A DNA stretch of 33,045 nt from SZUA-448 sp045627185 (GCA_045627185.1 JAZQNE010000016.1:1-33045); one strand, 5' to 3'. Shown: positions 8,398 through 17,735, counted from the first letter of the stretch. Numbers and translations: made by a program. Notes: generated from the sequence alone by a model not told the origin.

Positions 8398-10065
8398 ATG
8401 AAATCGGACATTGAAATCGCAAGAGAAACCAAACCGCTGCACATTAGAGATGTTGCGGCGAAGCTTGGCATCACAGAGGATGAGCTTGAATATTTCGGCA
8501 AATACAAAGCTAAACTCTCTGATGAACTTTGGGACCGCGTGAAGGGTAATAAGGACGGCAAGCTTGTGCTTGTAACCGCAATTAACCCTACACCCATGGG
8601 CGAGGGCAAAACAACTATTACGGTTGGACTTGGGGAAGCTCTCGGCAAACTCAACAAAAGCTCTGTAATCGCTCTTCGTGAGCCCTCACTCGGACCTTGC
8701 TTTGGCCTGAAGGGCGGAGCAGCCGGCGGCGGATACGCTCAGGTTATTCCTATGGATGATCTGAATCTCCACTTTACCGGTGACTTCCATGCCATTACTT
8801 CTGCAAACAATCTGCTTGCAGCTATGATGGACAACCACATCCAGCAGGGTAATGCCCTCAGAATCGACACAAACCGCATCGTTTGGAAGCGCTGTGTTGA
8901 TATGAATGACCGTGTTCTCAGAAATATTGTTGTCGGACTTGGCAGAAAAGCTGACGGTGTAACACGTGAGGATCATTTTATTATTACCGTTGCTTCAGAA
9001 ATTATGGCTATCCTTTGCCTTGCTGAAAATATGAAGGATCTTAAGGAACGCCTTTCAAGAATTATTGTTGCTTATGATTTTGACGGTAACCCTGTAACAG
9101 CAGGCCAGCTGAACGCTGTCGGTTCAATGGCAGCTCTTCTTAAGGACGCCATCAAGCCTAATATTATCCAGACAATTGAAGGAACACCTGCAATTGTACA
9201 TGGCGGTCCTTTTGCAAATATTGCACATGGCTGCAACTCAGTACGTCCTACAAAGACTGCTCTTAAACTGGCTGATATAGTAGTTACAGAGGCCGGATTC
9301 GGTGCTGATCTGGGCTCTGAGAAATTCCTTGATATTAAGTGCCGTAAAGCAGGTCTGACACCTTCTGCAGTTGTTATTACAGCAACTGTACGTGCTCTTA
9401 AATACAATGGTGGTGTTTCAAAGAACGAACTGACCGGTGAGAATCTTGATGCTCTTAAAAAGGGTATTGTTAACCTTGACAAGCATATTGAAAACATCCA
9501 GAAATACGGTCTTCCCATTGTTGTTGCTATTAACCGCAGAACAGAGGATACAGATGCCGAACTCGAATTCCTTGCCAACCATTGCCGTGAAAGAAACTGC
9601 CGTTTCGCACTTGCTGAGGTTTGGGCAAAGGGCGGAGAAGGCGGTATTGAGCTTGCAAAAGAAGTTCTTGCAGCTGTTGAAAAGCCTTCGGAATTCAAAT
9701 TTATCTACAATGATGAGGATTCTCTTAAAGATAAAATGGCAGCCATTGCTACAAAGATTTACGGCGCTGACGGTGTGACATTTGACAAAGAAGCAGAGAA
9801 GACCATTGCTGAACTTGAAAAACTCGGATTTGGAAACCTTCCTGTCTGCATGGCAAAAACCCAGTATTCTCTTTCCGATGATCCTTCCAAGCTTGGACGT
9901 CCTTCCGGTTTCACCGTAAATATCCGTGAAGTCTACATTTCCGCAGGTGCCGGATTTGTAGTAGCTATCACCGGTACAATCATGACAATGCCCGGTCTTC
10001 CCAAGGTTCCCGCAGCTGAGGGCATTGATGTTGACGATGAAGGAAACATCACCGGTTTATTCTGA
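8398..10065 (+). CDS. fhs: Formate--tetrahydrofolate ligase
   Basis: ATP-dependent synthesis of 10-formyl-THF from formate and tetrahydrofolate in one-carbon metabolism. The 555-residue length and sequence match the single-domain bacterial enzyme. The family P-loop TPMGEGKTT is at residues 65-73. Other family signatures are REPSLGPCFGLKGGAAGGGYAQ-type residues near 99-120 (seen as REPSLGP and GGAAGGGYAQ) and the C-terminal GFTVNIREV. The start ATG follows GGGAGGAAGGAAC. No Wood-Ljungdahl genes are nearby, so formate assimilation for purines, thymidylate or glycine is as likely as acetogenesis. Confidence 0.98.
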   Translation: MKSDIEIARETKPLHIRDVAAKLGITEDELEYFGKYKAKLSDELWDRVKGNKDGKLVLVTAINPTPMGEGKTTITVGLGEALGKLNKSSVIALREPSLGPCFGLKGGAAGGGYAQVIPMDDLNLHFTGDFHAITSANNLLAAMMDNHIQQGNALRIDTNRIVWKRCVDMNDRVLRNIVVGLGRKADGVTREDHFIITVASEIMAILCLAENMKDLKERLSRIIVAYDFDGNPVTAGQLNAVGSMAALLKDAIKPNIIQTIEGTPAIVHGGPFANIAHGCNSVRPTKTALKLADIVVTEAGFGADLGSEKFLDIKCRKAGLTPSAVVITATVRALKYNGGVSKNELTGENLDALKKGIVNLDKHIENIQKYGLPIVVAINRRTEDTDAELEFLANHCRERNCRFALAEVWAKGGEGGIELAKEVLAAVEKPSEFKFIYNDEDSLKDKMAAIATKIYGADGVTFDKEAEKTIAELEKLGFGNLPVCMAKTQYSLSDDPSKLGRPSGFTVNIREVYISAGAGFVVAITGTIMTMPGLPKVPAAEGIDVDDEGNITGLF

Positions 10066-10128
10066 TTCATTTTTTGTTTATGCAGTCAGAAATTCCGGTT
10101 CCGGAATCCACTGAATATCTTAAAAAAT

Positions 10129-10185
10129 AAAGACACTGATATTTTTCAAACCTTTACGGTTAAAAAATTGTCAGTGTCTTTTTTA
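10129..10185. terminator. Bidirectional terminator between fhs and the YvyF-like gene
   Basis: An 11-bp stem AAAGACACTGA (10129-10139) / TCAGTGTCTTT (10171-10181), with further internal pairing of ATTTTT with AAAAAT, then a T-run. On the minus strand the A-rich left flank gives a T-run too, so it can end both converging genes. Confidence 0.85.
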
Positions 10186-10255
10186 TCAAAAAGATTATTT
10201 GCCATGAACTTCAAATGACTAAGGTTACGTGAATTCGGCATTTTGTTTATTCAAA

Positions 10256-10678
10256 TCATTTCTTATTTGCTCTGTCAAGAAATCGCATTTTACCGTTCTG
10301 AGTTTTGGGACGTTCACCGATTGCACCTGAATAGAGCCCCTTAAATTCCTTTGTGAGTTCAGCTGCGCAGGAAGGGCAGTAGCGGCCTGAACGTATGTCG
10401 CAGCCACATCGTTCGCATTTGATGTAGATTTCGGAATCCTCAGGAACTTCAAGGCGACCGTCTTTAAGCCATTGCTTTATTGTTTCTTCATTTATCCCGG
10501 TTGCTTCTGAAATGGTATAATAATTTGCAGGCCCGTGTTCATTCAGGTAAATCCGGACCTTTTCAAACATTTCTTCTTCTTTTTTTCTGCATTCGGGGCA
10601 AAGCTTTGCACCAAAACCGGGATACTGGAAAAGAACCTTGCATCCCTGACAAGCCTGGACATTTGACGAAATACCCAT
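10256..10678 (-). CDS. YvyF-like zinc-ribbon protein (flagellar-region protein family)
   Basis: A 140-residue protein with two zinc-binding Cys sets: C10/C13/C27/C30 and C88/C91/C101/C104. Between them is a helix-turn-helix-like segment (YTISEATGINEETIKQWLKDGRL). This order (zinc knuckle, KVRxYL helix, MerR-like HTH, zinc knuckle) is that of the TIGR03826/YvyF family often found beside flagellar genes. No flagellar gene is in the window. It has a good AAGGAG site upstream of ATG and faces away from the CDF gene. A regulatory role is likely but unproven. Confidence 0.75.
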   Translation of the reverse strand: MGISSNVQACQGCKVLFQYPGFGAKLCPECRKKEEEMFEKVRIYLNEHGPANYYTISEATGINEETIKQWLKDGRLEVPEDSEIYIKCERCGCDIRSGRYCPSCAAELTKEFKGLYSGAIGERPKTQNGKMRFLDRANKK

Positions 10679-10691
10679 TTCGGTCTCCTTA

Positions 10692-10720
10692 TTGACATTC
10701 TATTTGTAAAAACGTATTAT
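10692..10720 (+). promoter_or_regulatory. Strong sigma-A promoter for the CDF operon
   Basis: TTGACA (10692-10697), 17-bp spacer, TATTAT (10715-10720). It predicts a leader of about 100 nt, very AT-rich, before the CDF start. The leader shows a loose inverted similarity (GTGCGATATTAT near 10731 against ATAATATTAGTTTGCAC near 10795-10811) but I recognise no riboswitch. Confidence 0.75.
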
Positions 10721-10827
10721 ATATTCAGTGTGCGATATTATTAATTTATTTTCTATACTTAATGATATATATTTTGAATAAAAAGTCAATTTGATAATAT
10801 TAGTTTGCACTATATTTTGGAGGAAAT

Positions 10828-11754
10828 ATGCTTAATAAAACAAAAACCGATAATCCTGCCGGTGAAAACGTGAAAAAGCAGAATAAGCGCAAAGTAATTG
10901 TTATTTCCGTGATTACAATGCTTGTAAACGTTCTTCTGGCCGTCGTAAAGTTTTATTTTGGTTCACACGGACATTCATCCGCCCTTATGGCAGACGGCGT
11001 ACATACAGCCATTGACGCTGCTACAACAGCAGTTATTATTTATGCCGTAATTTCTGCGGAAAAGAAAGGGCAGGACAGAGGTGCCGACCTTGCGGGCTAT
11101 ACAGTTGGTGTAATTGCTTTGCTTGTTGGACTTTATATTATTATCGAAAAGTTTTGCGGACTTATTCCAAATGCTTTTAAGGTTGAATATAAACCATCCA
11201 AGTTTGCTGCAATTGTTGCTGCAGGTTCTATTTTGATTAAAGCCCTTATGGCCTTTTTCACATTTAAGCTTGCACGCGAAGCAGGTTCCGTAAACCTCAG
11301 GCTTGACGGAAAACATCATCTGATGGATGCACTCAGTTCATGCGTCAGCCTTGTAGGCATTATTGTTGCAGGAATTGCATGGAAAATCAGTGACAGCGTT
11401 GCATGTATTCTTATTGCGGGCCTTATTGTAAAAACAGCTTTCGATATTCTGATTCCAAACGTAAAATCGCTTCTTAACTTTACGGAAGTACCTGAAATGG
11501 AAAACAGAATCAAATCATTGCTTGCTATGCAGGATGGTGTAAAAAAAGCCGAAAATGTTGATGTTGACCTTATCGGCGATGCATTTTTCGTAAAAGCTGA
11601 CATTTTTGTTGATGAGAAAATGTCCTTAAAAGATTCCGAAGTTTTGTCAAAACGCCTTGAGGATATGGTTGAATTCGAGTTCTCTGAGCTTAAGGTTTGC
11701 AATCTTAAAATGTATCCTTATGCAGGAACGGGGGTGGAAACATGTCAAAAGTAA
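10828..11754 (+). CDS. Cation diffusion facilitator (CDF) family metal transporter
   Basis: A 308-residue inner-membrane protein that would export divalent metal (Zn, Mn, Fe, Co or Ni) in exchange for protons. It starts at ATG 10828 after GGAGGAAAT. It has the CDF layout of six membrane helices plus a cytoplasmic C-terminal domain (about residues 210-300). Metal-site residues are visible in TM2 (DGVHTAID; D56, H59, D63) and TM5 (DGKHHLMDA). The HxxxD plus HxxxD pattern fits the family, but the metal cannot be assigned safely. The last 13 bp overlap the next gene. It has its own promoter. Confidence 0.92.
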   Translation: MLNKTKTDNPAGENVKKQNKRKVIVISVITMLVNVLLAVVKFYFGSHGHSSALMADGVHTAIDAATTAVIIYAVISAEKKGQDRGADLAGYTVGVIALLVGLYIIIEKFCGLIPNAFKVEYKPSKFAAIVAAGSILIKALMAFFTFKLAREAGSVNLRLDGKHHLMDALSSCVSLVGIIVAGIAWKISDSVACILIAGLIVKTAFDILIPNVKSLLNFTEVPEMENRIKSLLAMQDGVKKAENVDVDLIGDAFFVKADIFVDEKMSLKDSEVLSKRLEDMVEFEFSELKVCNLKMYPYAGTGVETCQK

Positions 11755-12716
11755 TCTGTGATTATTGTGGTTCCTACATTGATTCCACCGCTGAGAAATG
11801 CCCGAATTGCGGAGCTGTAAACAACGGCTTTCAGCGTGTTACAAATGATACGCCCACAACCATTGAAGAACTCAAAAGCTGGTATGCGGCCAAAAAACTT
11901 CCTCCCGAAAACGTAACAAGATTTTTCATCGGAAAAGATGTTCATGAAGCGCGTGCATTCGGTATTTATAAGGATTCTGACGGGGACTTTGTTGTTTACA
12001 AAAATAAAGCAGACGGCACAAGGGCTGTCCGCTATGAGGGCAAAGATGAAGCCTATGCCGTTAACGAAATATACTTAAAACTCAAAGCGGAAATCCTTCA
12101 GCAGAAGGAGAGAAAACAGAATACAACACCTGCCCGTAATAACACCTATAAGAAGACATCAAAAAACAGTGATTCGACAGAATATATTGTAACTGCTGTA
12201 ATACTTGCAATTGCAACCGGAATTGCATCCATGATATTCGGTTTCAGGGATGCAGTAAGCCTGATGCTTCTTCTTTCCGTAATATGGCTTTATATAGCAA
12301 TTAAGCATAGTGGAAATCTATTAAAACCGATTCTTTCGATTGTTGTTTTTGTTATATTAATTTATTTTTCCGGAAATGTTAGCGGGAATTATTATCAGAG
12401 TAATAATACCATTTATTATAATGTCCAGGATGACTGGTATTATTACGATACTTCAAGTGATTCCTGGTTCTTCTCTGATTATGCTCCTGAAAGCTACTCG
12501 GATTATGTCTGGGATTCATCAACCGGTTATCAGTCATTCATGGACAGTGAGTTTTATGATGATTATGACTGGAGCAGCGGATATGAATTTAATTCGTCAG
12601 GCTCCGGCTCAGATTGGGATTGGGGCGATGATGACTATGACTGGGACTGGGGCGATGATGACTGGGATTCCGGTTGGGATTCGGACTGGGGCTCAGACTG
12701 GGATTCAGACTGGTAA
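11742..12716 (+). CDS. Zinc-ribbon membrane protein with Asp/Trp-rich C-terminal tail
   Basis: A 324-residue protein of unknown function. An N-terminal zinc ribbon (C6, C9, C20, C23; CDYCG...CPNCG) is followed by a soluble segment to about residue 145. Three hydrophobic helices follow (about 148-168, 171-189 and 194-214). The remaining roughly 110 residues are rich in Tyr, Asp, Ser and Trp and end in a tandem run of D-W, G-D-D and S-D-W units (about 290-324), which has almost no basic residues. With three helices the tail is likely on the other side of the membrane from the zinc ribbon, that is outside. It overlaps the CDF gene, so translation is coupled. The tail might bind metal or cell-wall material; this is speculation. 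Confidence 0.8.
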   Translation: MSKVICDYCGSYIDSTAEKCPNCGAVNNGFQRVTNDTPTTIEELKSWYAAKKLPPENVTRFFIGKDVHEARAFGIYKDSDGDFVVYKNKADGTRAVRYEGKDEAYAVNEIYLKLKAEILQQKERKQNTTPARNNTYKKTSKNSDSTEYIVTAVILAIATGIASMIFGFRDAVSLMLLLSVIWLYIAIKHSGNLLKPILSIVVFVILIYFSGNVSGNYYQSNNTIYYNVQDDWYYYDTSSDSWFFSDYAPESYSDYVWDSSTGYQSFMDSEFYDDYDWSSGYEFNSSGSGSDWDWGDDDYDWDWGDDDWDSGWDSDWGSDWDSDW

Positions 12717-12761
12717 TCCGTAAATATCACCTTTGCCGGTTCCAAAAACCCTGAAGAACTG

Positions 12762-15017
12762 TTAAACTATCACTACCTGACAATCCTCATACTGAATGGT
12801 ACAGGACCTTGTATCTGTTGATTTCAGGACCGCTTCTTCAATTGTAATTGTTACGCCGTTATAAAGGTGGCGCAGCACATTAATTTTTGAACTTCGGTTT
12901 GATTCAATTGTATTTTCAATATCCTCCTGAATTTCCGTAAACTTTTTCATTTCAAGTTCTTTTGTATAGATTGCATCTTCGAGCTTCTTGAAAATATCCA
13001 TGGTTGAACGGACTTCAGGGGGATATTTTTCTGTGAATTCATCATATGCATTATTGAAGATCTTAAGCTCGTATTCAACACGTTTAACCTTTGTGGTTAC
13101 TGCCTTAAGGTCTTCAAGCATTTCATCTGTATTTCCGACTCTGACTGCCGTAGGAACTTCAGCCTGATTACCAAGATTGTTTATTTCCATTCCCTTTACG
13201 GCCATTGTTTTTCCACCGGCAACCATTCCGCTTTTATTATTCAGGAACACTTTACCGCCTGCATATACTGTACTGTTAAGGCAGTAATTTGCGGAAATAT
13301 TGCCATCTGCATGAACATCAACTGCCTCGAAAAACTTGCCGCTTATATCACCCTGGGCATTCAGATAACCCTTACCTGATGCATTTATTCCGTTTTTCAG
13401 AACAATATTATGACCGGCATTTAAGATTGCAGATTCCACATAACCGTCAACTATAATATCCTCTGTTGCATTAATTTCATATCCTGAGTAAACATTTCCT
13501 TTAATGTGGACAGAACCGGAGAAGGCGACATTGCCCGTTGAAAGGCCTACTTCATCAATTTCCATAATATTATTTATGGATACATTATGACCCTTGATGG
13601 AAATACAACCGTCAAGAACAGAAGTGTAGGTGCATTTATCCTCGGATACAACAAAGCCCTGACCTGTAAGAACGGGTTCTTCCTTGGCTTTAACATAAGG
13701 AACCATGGTGCCCTTCAGAGTCATACCGTTTTTTCCGTCAAGAGACTGATGGTATTTGGCAATTACCTGTCCGGCATGAACGGGTTCAAACCAATCAACG
13801 GATTTATAATCAACGGAACCGTCTTCCAGAAGCTTGGGCTCGCGAACAGGATTTGTATTGAAGAAATATTCGTACCAGCCGTCAGTACCGTTAACGGGCT
13901 CGCGACCTTTGGCTATACAGGCATTTACAGGCTCATCCTCAGGATTTTTCTTCAGAGTATCAAGGATGGCATCGTTGTCAATTCCGTAAACAACGCCAAG
14001 CTTCTGAAGTGTTTTATGAACATCCTTAAAGGACGGAACGGCAAAATCCTTCTGCAGTGTAAGATAAGCGGCCATATTATCTTTGCTGAGTGTAATAAAA
14101 ACAGGTGTTTCAAGGTCTTTTGGAACAAGCTTGTCAACATTGCTGATAATGTTTTCGATTTCCTGAGTGAACTGTTCACGCAGCTCATCCTCGGTAAGAG
14201 GAGACTGTTTAAGTGCTTCGAGCAGTTCCTCCTCAAGCTTTTCGCGTGAAGCCTTCATTACATCTGCTGCGTTCGACATGTCTTTATACAAAGATATATC
14301 AACACCGCTTTCGAGGCCTAAACGGATTTCCTGCATCTGGTCCCACTCATAGAGAGGGTTGCTGTATTCATTAATGTCCAGACGCATTTCAAGTCCGAGT
14401 CGGATTTCACGCATCTGCTGCCAGTTATAATCAAGGACATTAAATTCTTTTATTGAGATATTATGCTCGAGTCCGAGGAAAACCTCATGCATTGCTTCAC
14501 ACGGATACTCGGGTGTAATATATTTTTCCGGTTTTATCTTGAGAGAAAGGGCATAAGTGATTTCATGAAGCTGATGACCGTTAAAACCTTTTTCGATATA
14601 AGTCGAAATATCAAAACCGTTTACGGTTGCTTTACGCAATTCACGCAGAGTCTCAGGATCAAGGTCAGTCTTTTCTGAGAAGTTCAGACCTTTTTCAAGG
14701 GCTTTACGCAACTCACGCATAACTGCGTAAGGATATTCGGGCCTTGCAAAGCTTTCATAATCAACATGGCGCTCGATACCTTTTCGGATTTCTTCCATCT
14801 GGAACCAGTCAAACTGCGGATCACAGTAGGGAAGTACCGAAATGTTGTTTTCGAGACCTAAACGAAGCTGCATCATCTGAGCCGCAAGAAATTCTTTTTT
14901 GGCATATACAGATACGTCCAGACCTTCCTTTAAGCCCTGTTTGATTTCTTCAATCTGGTCTGCGGTAAACTCTGATAAGTCAATGTTAAGATTTTTTAAT
15001 TCTTCTGTTTCAGCCAT
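12762..15017 (-). CDS. FapA/DUF342 polymerising beta-helix protein with N-terminal 26-residue repeats
   Basis: A 751-residue cytoplasmic-looking protein. Residues about 15-270 are nine or so imperfect repeats of about 26 residues with the pattern (F/Y)-x-x-x-Q-M-x-E-I-R-x-G-L-E-x-x-(V/I/L)-(D/S)-I-x-x-Y. Then comes a DUF342/FapA-type part: a beta domain, a right-handed beta-helix rich in Gly and alternating hydrophobics (about 480-620; IKGNVYSGYEI, IIVDGYVESA, INASGKGYLNAQGDI), and a C-terminal coiled coil (about 640-720). The family includes polymerising proteins such as FapA. The repeat domain is an unusual addition. No promoter is obvious in the 15018-15204 gap, which I find otherwise empty. 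Confidence 0.85.
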   Translation of the reverse strand: MAETEELKNLNIDLSEFTADQIEEIKQGLKEGLDVSVYAKKEFLAAQMMQLRLGLENNISVLPYCDPQFDWFQMEEIRKGIERHVDYESFARPEYPYAVMRELRKALEKGLNFSEKTDLDPETLRELRKATVNGFDISTYIEKGFNGHQLHEITYALSLKIKPEKYITPEYPCEAMHEVFLGLEHNISIKEFNVLDYNWQQMREIRLGLEMRLDINEYSNPLYEWDQMQEIRLGLESGVDISLYKDMSNAADVMKASREKLEEELLEALKQSPLTEDELREQFTQEIENIISNVDKLVPKDLETPVFITLSKDNMAAYLTLQKDFAVPSFKDVHKTLQKLGVVYGIDNDAILDTLKKNPEDEPVNACIAKGREPVNGTDGWYEYFFNTNPVREPKLLEDGSVDYKSVDWFEPVHAGQVIAKYHQSLDGKNGMTLKGTMVPYVKAKEEPVLTGQGFVVSEDKCTYTSVLDGCISIKGHNVSINNIMEIDEVGLSTGNVAFSGSVHIKGNVYSGYEINATEDIIVDGYVESAILNAGHNIVLKNGINASGKGYLNAQGDISGKFFEAVDVHADGNISANYCLNSTVYAGGKVFLNNKSGMVAGGKTMAVKGMEINNLGNQAEVPTAVRVGNTDEMLEDLKAVTTKVKRVEYELKIFNNAYDEFTEKYPPEVRSTMDIFKKLEDAIYTKELEMKKFTEIQEDIENTIESNRSSKINVLRHLYNGVTITIEEAVLKSTDTRSCTIQYEDCQVVIV

Positions 15018-15204
15018 GTTTATCCTTTTCTTTTTGTTATTTTATCTGATGTGTCAGCACCCTGAAAAACTGCATTTTGGGCAAAGTTATCCTTACAAAA
15101 ATTATTTCGGTAATTTTCGGAAAATCTTAAGTTTTATTAAGTATTTTCTGCATTTTTTCGCAATTTCTTTTTCGGGGATTGGTGTTTATAAGAAAAAATA
15201 TAAG

Positions 15205-15242
15205 GGAAAAAGGGCGGCCGCATGAACGGTCGCCCTTTTTCC
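15205..15242 (-). terminator. Terminator of the uxaC operon
   Basis: A 15-bp stem with one G-T wobble pairs 15205-15219 (GGAAAAAGGGCGGCC) with 15228-15242 (GGTCGCCCTTTTTCC) around an 8-nt loop. It lies just past the uxaC stop on the minus strand and is nearly symmetric, so it could act in both directions. Confidence 0.85.
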
Positions 15243-15270
15243 AGGAAGTAATGATGAAAAATGAGTATTA

Positions 15271-16671
15271 TTAAAAGTTAAAGTAACGTTTGCAATTGTT
15301 GTAGCTGATATCCTGAACCATTTTACCAAGGAATTCGAAATCAGCAGGATATTCACCGTTTTCAACCCATGTTCCCACAAGATCGCAAAGAATTCTGCGG
15401 AAATATTCATGACGGGTGTAGGAGAGGAAGCTTCTCGAATCAGTAAGCATTCCGACAAAATTGCTGAGAAGACCTAAGTTTGCAAGAGATGTCATCTGTT
15501 CGGTCATTCCGGATTTGTGATCGTTAAACCACCATGCGGAACCATGCTGAATTTTTCCTACTGCGGTACTGTCCTGAAAACACCCTATGATAGTGTCGAT
15601 TACGGCATTATCGTTGGGATTAAGTGAATAAAGGATTGTCTTGGGAAGCTCATCGGTAGCATTCAGTGCATTAAGGAAATCTGCAATTTCCGCAGCCGGT
15701 GCGTAATTGTTTATGCAGTCATAACCTGTATCGGGGCCAAGCTGGTTGAAGCGGAAAATGTTATTGTCACGCTTGCAGCCGTAATGAAGCTGCATAACCC
15801 ACGAAAGACGGTTGTATTCCCTGCCGATGAACAGCATAAAAGCTGTTTTGAATTTGAGTTCTTCATCATATGTAACATTATTTCCGGCAAGCTTCTTTGC
15901 AAGAATCTGCTCGATTTCAGCGTCGGAAGCGGGACGGAATGCAACAAAATTGATGCCGTGGTCGGAAACTTTACAGCCACGCTCATCAAAATACTGCATA
16001 CGTTTTAAGATAGCATCTTTAAGAGATTTGAAACTGTTGATTTCAATTCCGCTTACCTTGGAAAGCTCCTGAAGATAAGTATTAAAGGTAGGTTTTTCAA
16101 TGTTCATGGCTTTGTCGGGACGCCATGCGGGAAGAACCTTAACGGAAAAAGTGGAATCAGCCTTTATGATTCTGTGCCATTCAAGAGAATCAACCGGGTC
16201 ATCTGTTGTACAGATTGTATCAACATTTGAGCGGAGGATGATATTACGCACGGACATATCTTTCTGACTCAGCTTTTCATTGCATCTGTCAAAGATTTCA
16301 TCACAGTTTTTCTCTGTAAGCGGTTCATAAATACCGAAATAGCGCTGAAGCTCAAGATGGCTCCAGTGATAGAGCGGGTTACCTATTGCCTTCTGAAGGG
16401 TTTTTGCCCATGCACGGAACTTGTTACGGTCGCTTGCATCTCCGGTAATGTAATGTTCGTCAATGCCGTTGGAACGCATCTGACGCCATTTGTAATGGTC
16501 ACCGCCAAGCCATACCTCCGTAATTGTTTTGAACTGTCTGTTTTCTGCAATTTCCTTAGGATTGATGTGACAATGATAATCGATAATGGGCATTTTTTCT
16601 GCATAATCGTGATAAAGGCGTTTAGCCGTTTCAGTGCGCAGAAGAAAGTCCTTTGACATGAACTCCTGCAT
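15271..16671 (-). CDS. uxaC: Uronate isomerase (glucuronate/galacturonate isomerase)
   Basis: Isomerises D-glucuronate to D-fructuronate and D-galacturonate to D-tagaturonate, the entry step of hexuronate catabolism. The 466-residue length and amidohydrolase-like metal motif YHCH (H33, H35) match the family, as do ITEVWLGGDHYKWRQMRSNG, TTDDPVDSLEWH and GKIQHGSAWWFNDH. I use the ATG at 16671, whose Shine-Dalgarno CGGAGG overlaps the end of the LacI gene; a second in-frame ATG at 16659 is possible. The regulator ends 2 bp upstream, so the two form one operon read away from uxaE. Confidence 0.97.
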   Translation of the reverse strand: MQEFMSKDFLLRTETAKRLYHDYAEKMPIIDYHCHINPKEIAENRQFKTITEVWLGGDHYKWRQMRSNGIDEHYITGDASDRNKFRAWAKTLQKAIGNPLYHWSHLELQRYFGIYEPLTEKNCDEIFDRCNEKLSQKDMSVRNIILRSNVDTICTTDDPVDSLEWHRIIKADSTFSVKVLPAWRPDKAMNIEKPTFNTYLQELSKVSGIEINSFKSLKDAILKRMQYFDERGCKVSDHGINFVAFRPASDAEIEQILAKKLAGNNVTYDEELKFKTAFMLFIGREYNRLSWVMQLHYGCKRDNNIFRFNQLGPDTGYDCINNYAPAAEIADFLNALNATDELPKTILYSLNPNDNAVIDTIIGCFQDSTAVGKIQHGSAWWFNDHKSGMTEQMTSLANLGLLSNFVGMLTDSRSFLSYTRHEYFRRILCDLVGTWVENGEYPADFEFLGKMVQDISYNNCKRYFNF

Positions 16672-16673
16672 AA

Positions 16674-17690
16674 TTAAGCCTCCGAATCATTGAAATCTGT
16701 TGTTTTTCTTTGAACAAGATCATTTGATATAGTTGTTTTATTTGGAACATCATTTCCGCTGAAAACACGCATAAGTGTGTTAACGGCAGTAATGCTGAGC
16801 GTTTCGATGTGATTGTCAATGGAAGTAAGCTCCGGCTCGCAGCAGGTTGAAAGAAGAGAGTTGTTATAACCGATAACAGCAATATCTTCCGGAATTGAAA
16901 GACCTGCTTCTTTTGCATATTTAATTGCGCCTACGGCAAGAAGATCTTCTGCAGCAATAACGGCATCAAATTTAAGGCCTTTTGAAACGGCTTCACGAAT
17001 TGCATTTTTTGTCTGGATCAAATCATTCTGACAGAGAAGAATCAGACGTTCGTCAACATTTTTGCCACATGCAAGAATCGCTTCACGGTAGCCGTTAAGT
17101 TTCTGCTGTCCGCTGTAGGATTTTGAATGGTAAAGGTAAAGAATATTGTTTCGGCCGTGGTCAAGACACTGGGTTGTTGCATCATATACGGCTTGGAAAT
17201 CATCACAGAGAGAGCAATAAATATTAGGGTGATTAATGTATCCGTTTATGATTATTACCGGTACTTTTGCAGCCGCATTGAAAAGATAAGAGTTATCTTT
17301 GCGTACTATTTCAAGGAAGCTTGAACCGACAAGAATAACGGCATCAACACGCTTGGAAAGAAGAAGATCAAGGTATTTCTGTTTGTTTTTCAGGTCATAA
17401 CCGGTACAGCATAATATAATGTCATAACCATAAATTCTCAGGTTCTGTTCAAGATAGTAAACGGCGTTTGCCAAAAACGGGTCAGAAGAATCAAGACACA
17501 GAATACCGATTGTTTTCATTGTATTCAGGCCAAGTCCGCGCGCAAAAACATTCGGAGTGTAGCCAAGTTCATCCATTACATCAAGCACTTTCTGCTTTGT
17601 TTTAAGGCTTACGTTCGGGTTTCCGTTGATAACACGCGATACGGTTGCAATCGAGACGCCTGCTTTTCGAGATACATCATAAATGTTCAT
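16674..17690 (-). CDS. LacI/GalR-family transcriptional regulator of the hexuronate locus
   Basis: A 338-residue DNA-binding repressor. Residues 1-22 form the LacI helix-turn-helix (IYDVSRKAGVSIATVSRVIN), then the hinge-helix region (YTPNVFARGL, about 46-55) and a periplasmic-binding-protein-like sugar-sensing domain to the end. It is operonic with uxaC and divergent from uxaE, so an intermediate of hexuronate breakdown is the likely inducer. Two LacI-type palindromes lie between its promoter and start codon and a third lies at the uxaE transcription start, so it probably regulates itself and both operons. The specific effector cannot be read from the sequence. Confidence 0.93.
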   Translation of the reverse strand: MNIYDVSRKAGVSIATVSRVINGNPNVSLKTKQKVLDVMDELGYTPNVFARGLGLNTMKTIGILCLDSSDPFLANAVYYLEQNLRIYGYDIILCCTGYDLKNKQKYLDLLLSKRVDAVILVGSSFLEIVRKDNSYLFNAAAKVPVIIINGYINHPNIYCSLCDDFQAVYDATTQCLDHGRNNILYLYHSKSYSGQQKLNGYREAILACGKNVDERLILLCQNDLIQTKNAIREAVSKGLKFDAVIAAEDLLAVGAIKYAKEAGLSIPEDIAVIGYNNSLLSTCCEPELTSIDNHIETLSITAVNTLMRVFSGNDVPNKTTISNDLVQRKTTDFNDSEA

Positions 17691-17735
17691 TACTGTTACT
17701 CCCGGTCAGAAATAAGATAAAATCCTTCTCAGAAA

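Noticed and set aside
10721..10827. Metal-sensing riboswitch (yybP-ykoY or NiCo type) in the CDF leader
   Set aside because: The leader is about 100 nt but very AT-rich, without the paired G/C stems or conserved loops of these classes.
13587..14249. 220-codon open frame on the plus strand opposite the FapA-like gene
   Set aside because: Antisense shadow of a repetitive, well-supported gene; no Shine-Dalgarno and no recognisable motif.
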